DNA of 64,000 bases from Lepidostoma basale (Eukaryota > Arthropoda > Insecta > Trichoptera > Lepidostomatidae), in assembly GCA_022606425.2 (NCBI GenBank), contig JAHDVF020000016.1:4122501-4186500 (forward strand), in the 5' to 3' direction. The position numbers were made by a program, and so were the translations under genes. The notes under the pieces are model-generated. The model had not been told where the DNA came from. It ran no database searches and worked only from the letters and a program-made list of their open reading frames with translations. Positions 55,130-64,000 of the stretch are shown piece after piece (position 1 is the first letter of the stretch; each line of letters begins with the position of its first letter).

Positions 55130-55548
55130 CGTTGTTTAATTCGAATTTGAATATGGAACTCGAACTTATCAGATACGTTTTTAAGTAATATGTGGTAGGT
55201 TGTTAGTTATAAACAAGCGGTTATAACGAACTAAGAGGCACATAAATATATTTCGTTTGTTCAATTCGAATTTGAATATGGAACTCGAACTTATCAGATA
55301 CGTTTTTAAGTAATATGTGGTAAGTAGTTAGTTATAAACAAGCGATTATAACCAACTATATAATTTGAATAAGGAACTCGAACTTATCAGATACGTTTTT
55401 AAGTAATATGTGGTAGGTAGTTAGTTATAAACAAACGATTATAACCAACTATTTAATTTGAATATGGAACTCGAACTTATCAGATACGTTTTTAAAATAA
55501 TATGTGGTAGGTAGTTAGTTAGATATAAACAAGCGATTATAACTAACA
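55130..55548 (+). repeat. Minisatellite, 93-bp units (first spacing 125 bp)
   Basis: Four units, each with GGAACTCGAACTTATCAGAT, ACGTTTTTAAGTAATATGTGG (or a variant) and AGTTATAAACAAGCGATTATA. They start near 55146, 55271, 55364 and 55457. Each ends in a TTAGTTA-type word, like the tail of the RTE-A fragment that follows. Confidence 0.88.
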
Positions 55549-55665
55549 ATCACGCCGTCTCTTCGAAGGGGTAGGAAGAAAGAATGGACCGCCACACTGT
55601 TCTTTCCTGCATACTTTCAATATTCAAACCTCACGTGGCCGACATTTAATATTTGATTGATTTAA
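55549..55665 (-). mobile_element. RTE-A 3' end fragment
   Basis: AACAATCACGCCGTCTCTTCG, GGAAGAAAGAATGGACCGCC, CCTCACGTGGCCGACATTTAA. Its TTAG-side tail merges with the minisatellite. Confidence 0.75.
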
Positions 55666-55689
55666 TTAATATTTTGTTGACCATATTAA

Positions 55690-56090
55690 TACATCGATGA
55701 ATGCAAGAAGCACAAAAATGTTTTTAATAAGTGACTCAAATGACTTGAAGTGTCAGAGTGGGACTAGCCCTGCTATGAAATGCTGTAAAATTCAATCTTG
55801 CATGACAACAGCAAGACTTCCAGTAAGTCCGACTTCCTGGTGTCCTAAAGTGGTCCTTATGATCGCGCGAGTCCAGAACGATGTGATCACTAACCTTACC
55901 CTTAGGGCAAAATAAAACAGGGAGAGAGAGTATGACGTATATGCGGCGGGAAGGAAACCCCTACAGAAAAACTCTGGAGAAGGCAACGGGAAACTACTCC
56001 AGCAACTTTTCCCAGTAAACCACTGCGACAAAAAGTATTCGCGAATGTGATCGAAAACGTCCGGGGGACCTAACACGGCACATTTAGGAG
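55690..56090 (+). repeat. Interspersed repeat, second copy at window end
   Basis: It has a 72-codon frame at 55697, then GAGAAGGCAACGGGAAACTAC, CTTTTCCCAGTAAACCACTG and CGGGGGACCTAACACGGCAC. The reverse complement of the last block opens 63951-64000. This looks like the 3' region of a LINE or a SINE; class not decided. Confidence 0.55.
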
Positions 56091-56194
56091 AATAATAATA
56101 TTTTAATAAGTGTTTTGGTTAACATGTACACAATATGAATAATGAAAATAAAAGAGTGTGTTAAAATTATTTATAAAATATATATTTAGTTAAA

Positions 56195-56245
56195 TCCCAC
56201 TTAGAGCTTCGACCAGTTTCGGCAGCTCGTTGCCATCTTATGGTA
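56195..56245 (-). mobile_element. MITE P2 fragment
   Basis: AAATCCCACTTAGAGCTTCG and ACCAGTTTCGGCAGCTCGTTG match a P2 arm. The palindromic CCGG is changed to CTGG here. Confidence 0.55.
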
Positions 56246-56299
56246 ATATAAATATATCCAGAATTCTGGTCTTATACTCGTATATACATTATTTGTTTG

Positions 56300-56470
56300 G
56301 AGGGAAAGAGAAGTGCAGGGGGACCGCAACGACGGTGGAAGGATGATCTGAACAGACATGTCCGAATAACCTGGATGCAGTCTGCACAAGACATAGTGAC
56401 ATGGAAGCGAATGGAGGAGGCCTTTATCCAGGGTGGACGGGAATAGGTTGAGGAAGAAGAAGAAGAAGAT
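56300..56470 (+). mobile_element. RTE-B 3' end with GAA tail
   Basis: GAAAGAGAAGTGCAGGGGGAC, the GRPQRRWKDDLNRHVRITWM-like reading, TGGAAGCGAATGGAGGAGGC and a GAA repeat. One small deletion before the stop. Confidence 0.8.
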
Positions 56471-56639
56471 ATGCATAAAAAAGTCAATTTAAAATGAAAC
56501 TAAATTTATACATAAATTCATTACAAATAGTATAAGCTAACATCCTTACTGTTTTTATTGTAATTAATGTGTAATATTTTATACTTTATTATGTGTTTGT
56601 ATTGGTTAGTATGTAGTACCTTATACTTTTACCTTGTAT

Positions 56640-56892
56640 TGTAAACTTAACTAACTAACTAACTAACCATCACGCCGTCTCCCCGAAAGGGTAGGCAGAA
56701 AGAATGGACTGCCACACTTTAATCGATGCGGCACTCCATCCTTCTCTTTTCGCCATCGCGAGACGCGGTGTGATGGGTTGCGAACCTCATCGCCACCAAA
56801 AGGCATCTCCCGCGCACACTTCGATCGTTCAACGTCTACATAATAAATCTAAAACAAATTATCTGAAATACAATGATATAAAATAAAATAAC
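56640..56892 (-). mobile_element. SINE-like element with RTE-A 3' end
   Basis: Tail as CTAACTAACTAACTAAC, CATCACGCCGTCTCCCCG, then the SINE body in reverse (GGTGTGATGGGTTGCGAACC, CGCCACCAAAAGGCATCTCC) to the AT-rich 5' end near 56892. Confidence 0.8.
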
Positions 56893-57339
56893 AAAGAAAA
56901 ATAATTTATTGTAATTAAATTTCATTAATAAAAAACCTGCTTGATTTTTGCACGTGTCTCGGAAAATAACCCAAAGGTAGGGTGGTTAAATAATTAATAT
57001 GAATGAAAATGTCAGTTTTCTAGAAGTTTTATTATAAATATTGTAAACTTTCTTATATTATATGTATATTTTTATGTAGTGGTAACCCTTACCAAGCACA
57101 GAAGTACGTTTTTTTGATGAGGACCTACGATTATTGGTTTAATATTATTTAAAGTGTTATTTGTAATTATTTATAAAAAAAAAAACATTCTGGTCTACTG
57201 GTCATTAATATATGGTATATCCATCATAAGCCATAACTCTAAGTGGATTTCAACTAAATATATACAAAAAAAAAACTTTACAATGAATATTTTCATAATT
57301 TACAATGAACTTCCACCATTAAATTTGAAATAACAACAT
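56893..57339. other. Mixed MITE ends
   Basis: One end of the 5624 element (CTCGGAAAATAACCCAAAGG, 56960-56979), a P1 piece (CAGTTTTCTAGAAGTTTTATT, 57012-57032), and P2-like ends (TACAATGAACTTCCACC, 57300-57320). No gene. Confidence 0.45.
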
Positions 57340-57794
57340 TTATTTTTTACATAATATGCTTAAGTAAAAATATTGTTTGCTATAATTTCAATATTTGTCG
57401 GCAAAATGTTGGAAGTATCAAGCCACATAGTTGGTACGGTAACGCTGGTGAATTTGCAAATACGCCATGCGGTATTTCATATTAATCCCGTGAGGTTTTC
57501 CGCCAAATGGCGGGAAATGATTATCCGTGGCGCTGCCCCACTATGCTAATAGTTGACGGACGGCGGCCGGGATGTTGACAAAGGCCGGGTTAATTTGAAT
57601 GAATTCCCGTCCAATAATGGGCCATCGCACGAACGCCGAATTAGCCGTACCCATACCCCGCACGTGATGTGTACACAGACCCCGCTCCGCTGCCTCGGCG
57701 GCGGCGACTTCGGCGCTGGTACTCGTACTCGTAACTACACTAAAACTAGACGTTAAGGTCTCGGGTGGATACATACAATACCCGCTAATTTGAT
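57340..57794. other. GC island (57400-57770), candidate regulatory DNA
   Basis: GCGGTATTTCATATTAATCCC, GCCAAATGGCGGGAAATGATT, GCCTCGGCGGCGGCGACTTC. Open on both strands for 67-77 codons, but without motif or convincing splice sites. Repeat-free. Confidence 0.4.
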
Positions 57795-57879
57795 ATTATA
57801 TTCAATAAATAATACAGTTTTATCATGTTTTACGGAAATGATGTTTTGCATAGCTGAAGCATTATCAAATGTATCTTGT

Positions 57880-58297
57880 CTTCCTAATGTCGAATCATCT
57901 CTACCATGTGTTTCTGGCATTATACTTTATATAATCGCACCGTGAATGTAAAACCGAAACCAATGCAAATGTACAGTTTGGAGATATGGGAGTTTAAAGA
58001 CTTCATATTGCTTGGAAAAACTGTTTTTTTTTAATAAACCAATGATTATCAGTTTAAAGTAATCTACCTATAAACCGAAAATCATTGGTTTATTAAAAAA
58101 AAAACAGTTTTTCCAAGCAACATGAAGTCTTTAAACTCCCATATCTCCAAACTGTACATTTGAACTTGTTTCGGTTTTACACTCACGGTGCGATATATAT
58201 ATATAATATATTATTTTATCTGTGCTCAATAGATGCCTCAAACCTTAATTTTGTAATGTCTATAGATGAAATAAACTGATTTGATTTGATCTGATAA
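57880..58297 (+). mobile_element. LINE-J 3' end, interrupted
   Basis: TCTTGTCTTCCTAATGTCG and TGTTTCTGGCATTATAC, then after the foldback CTGTGCTCAATAGATGCCTC and AACTGATTTGATTTGATCTG. Confidence 0.75.
57935..58193. mobile_element. Foldback element, 259 bp
   Basis: Ends TCGCACCGTGAATGTAAAACC and inverted GGTTTTACACTCACGGTGCGA. The arms stay nearly identical for about 115 bp, including TTTGGAGATATGGGAGTTTA and TTGCTTGGAAAAACTG on both sides. Non-coding; flanks are AT repeats, so the target duplication is unclear. Confidence 0.85.
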
Positions 58298-58639
58298 CTC
58301 CACGGAAAGGAGAATAAAGTAAAGTACATTTATAATTTAATAATGCGCAACAAATCATTCCCACAAAATATAATAAAACTAGAACTTCACTTCTAGAAAA
58401 CAAAAAAAAAATCATTCGTATTAATAATTTAATACGGAATTTTACATCATTGTCATAGAAACAATAAATCAGATGTAATTGAATAAAGTTTTTTCAACTT
58501 GAATTTGAATAAAACGTGTATTTTTACCCAAGTTTAACAAATATTAATTGGATTATTAATACTTGGAATCATGCTGAAAAATTGGTTTATAGATAATTAA
58601 ACAAAAATTAAAATTTCAGTAAGTAGATAATAAGATAAG

Positions 58640-58985
58640 GTGTCAAATGAAAATATAAGAAATGTTATGAACAAAATAACGAAAGGAACATTAATATGGT
58701 TTTAACACATGGAAAGAGTGAATGAAGATAGAATGGTAAAAAATGATTTATTAATGATATAAATGGAACTACAACAGAAAAAGCGGAAGACCGAGGAAAA
58801 CGTGGTACGATCAAATAAATCAAATATTGAATGTCGGCCACGTGAGGAGTTGGAGAAATCGACGTGGGTGCATGACACGATGTGAATCTTGAGGAAGCGG
58901 GAAAATTATTTTAGGAAAGAAAAGTAATAATAATATTTCTGTCTACCCCTTTGGGAAGACGGCGTGTGGTAATTAGTTAGATAAT
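58640..58985 (+). mobile_element. RTE-A 3' fragment, degenerate
   Basis: TGTTATGAACAAAATAACGAAA, AGCGGAAGACCGAGGAAAACG, CGGCCACGTGAGGAGTTGG, ending GGAAGACGGCGTGTGG and a TTAG word. Confidence 0.75.
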
Positions 58986-59464
58986 AAAACGTTCATATTA
59001 TAACTTACTTGAACCGTTAAGTTTATAATGAACATTCAAAATTTATACCCTACTTCAAATTTAAAGAATAAACAAAAAACAGTAAGAATTTTCCTGGTAT
59101 AGTTAGTGGTAATAATTTAATTAATTATGGTGTTTGCGCCAACTGATAAAGTCTACTGTCGCGTGGATGTAGATTCACCTGCCCACAAATTGAATTATAC
59201 AGGTTGACGAACAAACACACAAACAAACAAGGAAACAGTATACGACAGGCATTAATTTTACAGAAATATACACGTACATATGTAGACGACAATGGTGTTA
59301 GAGAAGAGAAAATTATTTATGATAATTTCAACGAATTGATACGAGATCCGAAAATAATTATATTTGTGTTAATACACTGGTACCCGAATACAATGTTAAT
59401 CTTTGTGATCACATTGAGGTACCTGGGTACAGCGATTTTTAAAGATCGTAATAACTACATTCTT
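58986..59464. other. Non-coding
   Basis: GTTGACGAACAAACACACAAAC at 59203 and a 90-codon plus frame at 59204-59476 with no motif. Nothing recognised. Confidence 0.3.
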
Positions 59465-60283
59465 ATCCTGGTATAAACGTGGCCTCAACATAAATGGCGA
59501 GCGCATTTCCCACCTTCGCTTTGCAGATGACATTGTCATTCTGGCGGAATCTGTGGGGGAACTCGAAGGCATGCTTGATGAACTGAACACTGCATCCAGA
59601 CGAGTGGGTCTCGGGATGAATTTGGACAAGACGCAAGTCATGTATAATGAACATATTATCCCGAAATCAGTAACCGTCGATGGGTCGGCTCTCGAAGTGG
59701 TACAATAATATACATATGGTAGAAACAACTTCGAGAAAGAAGCCGACCGAAGTGGAAGTTGGGTTGAGCGGCCTTCGGAAAATTACGCCATGTTCTCACC
59801 TCTAAAATACCACGATGCCTCATGACTAAAGTCTTCAACCAGTGCGTTTTGCCAGTCATGACGTACGGAGCCGAGATGTGGACACCGACAAAAGGTCTAG
59901 TCTACAGATTCAAGGTCGCCCAACGCGCCATGAAAAGAGTCATGCTTGGAATAACCTTGAGGGACAGATTTATGAACGAATTTATTTAACAACAAACCAA
60001 GGTGACTGAAATGGCTCTGAGGATGGGCGGGCTGAAGTGGCGATGGGCTGGCCATGTCTGTCGGAGAACCGACGGCCGACGGGGAAGACGGGTTCTGGAG
60101 TGGAGACCGCGTACAGGATTCCGCAGAGTTAGACTTCCCCCTGCCCGCTGGACCGACGATCTGAAGAGGATTGCTGGACATGGATGGATGGGAGCGGTAA
60201 TGGATAGGGGGTGGTGGCGTGCTTTGGGAGAATCCTACATTCAGCAGTGGATAACAGACGACTGATGATGATGATAATGATGA
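59465..60283 (+). mobile_element. RTE-C copy with RT motif C and ATG tail
   Basis: The plus strand encodes HLRFADDIVILAESVGELEG (FADD catalytic box, about 59509-59568) and LGMNLDKTQVMYNEH. After frameshifts come KWRWAGHVCRRTDGRRGRR, WTDDLKRIAGHGWMGAVMD and ESYIQQWITDD with a stop, then a GATGATGATG tail. 5'-truncated inside the RT and frameshifted near 59705 and 59990, so inactive. The longest member of the family here. Confidence 0.85.
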
Positions 60284-61847
60284 TATTCTTTTCTTCTTTT
60301 GTAAAGATAACATATAAAGAAAAATACGGAAATAATTAGTATACATAAAAAATAATAAAGTTTTATACAACCAGTTTTTCTAGTTTTGCCGGAAAATTTT
60401 AATATTGTAGCTAAAATTATCATTGAAAAAAAATGTGTGATGGTATAGGAGATTTGAGAGAGAGCACGCTTGTTTCCTGAAATAGGGGATTTGGGTTCTA
60501 GCCGGTATGCAACCTTTCTTCATAGTGATGAACTAATTTCTGTTCATATTGTATAAATTTATGTCATAAATTTATCTCCTCTGGTTTTATAATATCAAAA
60601 GAAAAAAAAATATTGCTATATCTTATTGCTATAGTAAATGACAACTGATTGCCATATTCGATATTTTTAGTAAACGCGCGATAGAGAGCGTAATCTATCG
60701 ACTAAGTCTTGAAACTAGTCTGTTCCTGTATTTATTTGTGTGGGTATAAAAGCAAAAAAAAGTTTTAAGTAACTACGTCACCTAGTGGTAATAGTTTAGA
60801 AATTATCACGAAGTTATTGATATCACGGAGTTAGCTCAGTTTACTTACAGATTTTCTTTTCTTAAAAGCACCATGTCGCGCGTCGTTTTGATGTACGAGT
60901 ACGTTAGAAGTGAGGCCTATTCGTAATGTTCGCGATTTTTTCTGTATCCGTATAAGATAATGGATACACTTCAAGTGATAATTAACGAAGTAAATGTATT
61001 GAATTCAGAACAATGATTGATACGAAACGGAAGAAACTCCAAAACTCGAAGAGTAGGTACTGGAGAAGTTTAAACGATTGGATATTTGTGTGAAACGCTT
61101 TACGGCCTGCTCTTGTTTAGAAATGCTATTTTATCTCTGGAAACGTTGGTGCTTAAACAAAAATTATAAACAAAGGTAAAGCGCGAAAAACGGAAAACAT
61201 TCGTGGACGGGGGCGGAAAATACAAAAGTTACTTCGAAAAAATTAAATTCCACTCAATAAATGCTACGCGAAATTTTAATAAGCCCAAGTCCTTGAGATG
61301 GAAACACAAAACAACAAAAAAAAAATACCTTGATCGTACTTAAGGAATTTTCAAATTCGCATTAAATGTATTATGCTTTAATAAATGTTGAATAAAGATA
61401 CCGGTAATGTTAACTTTCAGAAGAATTTCCACTTGGAGTAACGGTGTTTTCCGCGACCTACTGATGGACGCAATAAACTTTTAGCACACCGAATGTAATT
61501 TGACACCTCAATCTTATGAAATTCAGTACCGTTTCTTCTTTATCTCGCGTCGGATGCTCTTCACCCCAGCATCGGTTAAAATACCTTTTATACCTATCAC
61601 ACAGATTCAGGCCCGGCAATGATTTAATAATTTTATGATTGCGCTCGAACTGACGACTTTCACGAATATAATCATTTCTCAAGGTGTTAATAGCAATGGC
61701 TCGAATTTCGCATTGAATTGAAAAATGTCAAATATAAAATTGTGAAAATAATGTAAGAGAAACGAAACATATTTTTAACTATTACATTTTATAAAACTGT
61801 AATCATATAAAAAAAAAATATATTATTAATTTTTTTGGGTGTTCCGC
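60284..61847. other. Unique non-coding DNA
   Basis: No matched repeat and no supported exon; a 74-codon minus frame at 61458-61682 lacks motifs. CGCGATAGAGAGCGTAATCTATCG near 60676 is a partial hairpin. Confidence 0.35.
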
Positions 61848-61883
61848 GAGAGCTCTTTCGCCAAATGATGTTGGCATTATCAG
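61848..61883 (-). other. Hammerhead-like motif with changed palindrome
   Basis: On the minus strand: CTGATAA, T, GCCAA, loop, TTGGC, GAAA, GAGCTC, TC. Same family as 46906-46941, but the palindrome is GAGCTC in place of CAGCTG, a paired change at both outer bases. Confidence 0.45.
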
Positions 61884-61902
61884 GTGTTACAAACAACATA
61901 AC

Positions 61903-62060
61903 GAAATATATATATATATATATATATAAGCATATATAAGGCATATAGCATAGCGGAGCATATTGTTGTTGCTGGCGAGCATATATGTTACAGTGTTGCG
62001 GTTGGCTACAGCAGCAGCAGAGAGCATATATATATATATGCGCGTTATATATATATTACT
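61903..62060. repeat. AT-dinucleotide microsatellites
   Basis: TATATATATA runs at 61906-61928, 62024-62039 and 62046-62056, separated by GCATATA words. Confidence 0.75.
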
Positions 62061-62519
62061 GATACTGAACATGAATGTTGAATATTACTAATTAAACCGA
62101 AAGAGAAGTCTTCATACTTGATATAAACCACGTTCCTATACATACAGACACATGTATAAAATGTAATTTAAATAAAATAACATATTTGTCGATGGAATGA
62201 TAACAATAATAATTCAAAAGTACCAAAACAGTTAATTTTTTGGTGTAAATTTTACAATAAAATAATAATTGGGAAAATAAATTTATAGGCTCAATGAAAT
62301 TCTCTAATTAATAATTAGGCAGTAGAGGCAATTAATAAGATGCTTATTTTCAAAGATTTTATTATAAAGTAAACATAATTTTACTCTCTACAAAAAAAGA
62401 TAGATGACGGAAGTTATTCATTTGTGTATTTATAAAATATTTTTTTTGTCATAATTATAAAGTTGTTTGCATTTAGAAATGAAATAAAAAAAACTGAAAA
62501 TTCAAAGAAATAAGAATAA
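62061..62519. other. AT-rich spacer
   Basis: Nothing recognised. Confidence 0.4.
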
Positions 62520-62800
62520 AGGCCGTGCCACACAGTTTGAAACAAAATCTCCACAGGAGTGACCTTGGTGGAGAGCTGTTGAGCCCACGGTTGGTGTAGC
62601 GTCCACATATTGTTGTAAACAAGCTCTCCATATGTGGAATGCGTGTTTAAACGGTGGATCCACACGCATACTATGCGCGTCCGTCCACAAAGTTTGTTGA
62701 AGGTCAAACGAATTTTGGTTTCAAACAAGTGTCTACACAGTTTTAAACCGCCGGTTGAGACCGATGTGGAGAGCTTGTTTAAAACAGTGTGGCACGGCTT
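62520..62800. mobile_element. PIF/Harbinger-like MITE, 281 bp
   Basis: Inverted ends AGGCCGTGCCACACAGTTT and AAACAGTGTGGCACGGCTT, flanked by TAA at 62517-62519 and 62801-62803. A 3-bp TAA duplication is typical of PIF/Harbinger. Further inverted words (GAGAGCTTGTTT, AAACAAGCTCTCC) inside. Non-coding. Confidence 0.7.
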
Positions 62801-62951
62801 TAATATAATATCTATATTTGTCAGAAAATACCCAAAAATTTATCAGCCTTATTGAGCAAGTGCTGTATTATGTCCAGTACTGAATAATTAAGTAAAATAA
62901 AACTAAGATGCAATATATTTTTTTGGAAAATAAAATTATTTTGAAAGAATT

Positions 62952-62998
62952 TTCCACATTTTTACAATGCCTTGGAAAGGCATTGTAAAAATGTGGAA
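62952..62998. repeat. Perfect 22-bp hairpin
   Basis: Arms TTCCACATTTTTACAATGCC-TT and its exact complement surround GGA. It is followed by GAAATGTCGTGCCC, recalling P1 (AAGGC with GAAACATGTC). Confidence 0.75.
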
Positions 62999-63589
62999 GT
63001 GTGAAATGTCGTGCCCTTAAAAGATAATTATTGTAAATTATAACGCATGTTTTTCATAATAAGTTTACTCGTATTTAGTAAAATATTATATATAGGGAGT
63101 ATAACTTTATTGTTCAGACAATGATATATTTATAATTCATGTCAATAAATCTTTTTCGTTCGATTTTGAAAATTTGGTTTGGTTCATGTGGTGCGGTGCT
63201 CCCGTAAATTTAGAGAAATTTCGTGTATAAGTGAATTTTTTTGGTCAATTTGATTGTTGCCACACTTTATAATAGTTAATTGTGACACGTAATACGTTCG
63301 TACTGTTTTGATGTCAAAATTATTCAAGTTTTTTCGTTTATATAAAAAATTTTGACAGGTGCAAAAATAAATTTTTCATTTGTTCCAATGACAATTTGAA
63401 TAATTTCTTCAATATTCTTTTCAAGTTCTTGCTGGAGTTGTTTGGTTTTAAGTGCCTAATTACTGCTAATTTAAAAAAAAGGTGAATACGTGGAACATTA
63501 ATTAAATCATATAATAAACAATATGTGCACCATCTAAAAATAACATTTTGTGTTAAATTAATTTTATTTTGTTATGATAATCAAATGAT
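62999..63589. other. AT-rich spacer
   Basis: No gene, RNA or repeat recognised. Confidence 0.4.
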
Positions 63590-63665
63590 TTTACTGAAAT
63601 CTCTTGATGGAAGTTCATTTTAAATAATAATTAAATAAAACGATGTTTTTTAACTACTTCCACTT
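63590..63665 (+). mobile_element. MITE P2 end fragment
   Basis: AATCTCTTGATGGAAGTTC, TTTTAAATAATAATTAAAT and ACTACTTCCACTTTTGTC recall the outer arm of 45722-45965. Confidence 0.45.
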
Positions 63666-63689
63666 TTGTCTTTATTTAGACTTTATTAT

Positions 63690-63942
63690 TTTGTTATTTT
63701 ATTTTATATCATTGTATTTTATATTATTTGTTTGAGATTTATTTTGTGGATGTTGGAAGATCGAAATGTGCGCGGGAGATGCCTATTGGTGGCGATGAGG
63801 TTCGCAACCCATCACACCGCGTCTCCCGCGGGGCGAAAAGAGAAGGATGGACTGGCGCATCGGATAAAGTGTGACAGTCCATTCTTTCTGCCTACCCTTT
63901 CGGGGAGACGGCGTGATGGTTAGTTAGTTAGTTAGTTAGTCA
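63690..63942 (+). mobile_element. SINE-like element with RTE-A 3' end
   Basis: The clearest copy: TTGTTATTTTATTTTATATC, TTATTTTGTGGATGTTGG, GCGGGAGATGCCTATTGGTG, GAGGTTCGCAACCCATCAC, then GTGTGACAGTCCATTCTTTC, GGGGAGACGGCGTGATGG and five TTAG units. Confidence 0.82.
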
Positions 63943-63950
63943 ATAAATCT

Positions 63951-64000
63951 TTTGGTGCCGTGTCAGGTCCCCCCAACGTTGGCAATCACTGCAGCAAAGG
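63951..64000 (-). repeat. Start of a second copy of the 55690 repeat
   Basis: GGTGCCGTGTCAGGTCCCCC is the reverse complement of the end of 55690-56090 (GGGGGACCTAACACGGCAC). Continues past the window edge. Confidence 0.6.

Larger units (their letters stand above)
57795..58475. mobile_element. MITE P1 split by a LINE-J tail
   Basis: Left half ATGTTTTACGGAAATGATG, GAAGCATTATCAAATG; right half CACAAAATATAATAAAACT, TTACATCATTGTCATAG and AAACAATAAA. Between them lies LINE-J 57880-58297, itself split by a foldback element. Confidence 0.7.

Noticed and set aside
57541..57774. Protein-coding exon in the 57.4-57.8 kb island
   Set aside because: Open on both strands, no consensus splice pair and no motif; left as a possible regulatory island.
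59396..59728. 110-codon minus-strand frame
   Set aside because: Antisense of the RTE-C RT segment with the FADD box on the plus strand.
35931..63943. TTAG repeats as insect telomere (TTAGG)n sequence
   Set aside because: The units are TTAG, short (3-5), and always attached to the RTE-A or SINE 3' end; they are LINE tails.
1..64000. CRISPR array or bacterial operons
   Set aside because: No regularly spaced short direct repeats with unique spacers; gene density and splice signals are eukaryotic.

Overview
The window looks like AT-rich insect chromosome, most likely lepidopteran. It holds short exons separated by kilobases of AT-rich sequence, APE-type non-LTR retrotransposon remnants of a style common in moths and butterflies, and very many palindromic MITEs. 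The order-level call is an inference. No bacterial, phage or CRISPR signal was seen. Repeat names used here are mine: RTE-A (peptides like MYGSEAWNWQKKD; 3' end in the TTAG or TTG repeat), RTE-B (3' GAA-repeat tail), RTE-C (3' ATG-repeat tail), LINE-J (Jockey/CR1-like, TTTGAT tail), and palindromic MITE families P1 to P4.

Host gene: three GC-rich, AT-flanked exons on the minus strand (20006-20249, 18442-18614, 14510-14671) have consensus-like splice sites and compatible phases. They look like consecutive coding exons of one unrecognised gene. A further phase-compatible short exon ending in a stop (14733-14806) could be an alternative 3' end. Exons to either side were not found, so much of the window may be intron or intergenic.

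21-33 kb is a nested composite. An RTE-A element, 5'-truncated within its RT domain (21127-32708), was hit by two later insertions. One is an 8.2-kb LTR retrotransposon (22174-30392) with two 1.9-kb LTRs that differ, by eye, by one TA dinucleotide. It has a 4-bp target duplication, a PBS and a PPT, but no gag or pol: a LARD-like non-autonomous element that must have moved very recently. The other is a 1976-bp decayed hAT-like DNA transposon (30571-32546) with an 8-bp target duplication.

The rest, 0.7-20 kb and 33-64 kb, is a mosaic. It contains about two dozen RTE fragments, several LINE-J tails, two tRNA-derived SINE families, a SINE-like family whose 3' end matches the RTE-A tail, Tc1/mariner-, piggyBac- and PIF-like short elements, a 93-bp minisatellite, and palindromic MITEs. 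Several MITE families share a hammerhead-ribozyme-like order: UGAUGA-like box, stem-loop, GAAA, short palindrome, UC. GC-richer islands without repeats (for example 39.8-40.1, 41.05-41.35, 42.7-43.0, 48.7-49.0, 50.7-51.1 and 57.4-57.8 kb) are the best candidates for conserved regulatory DNA.
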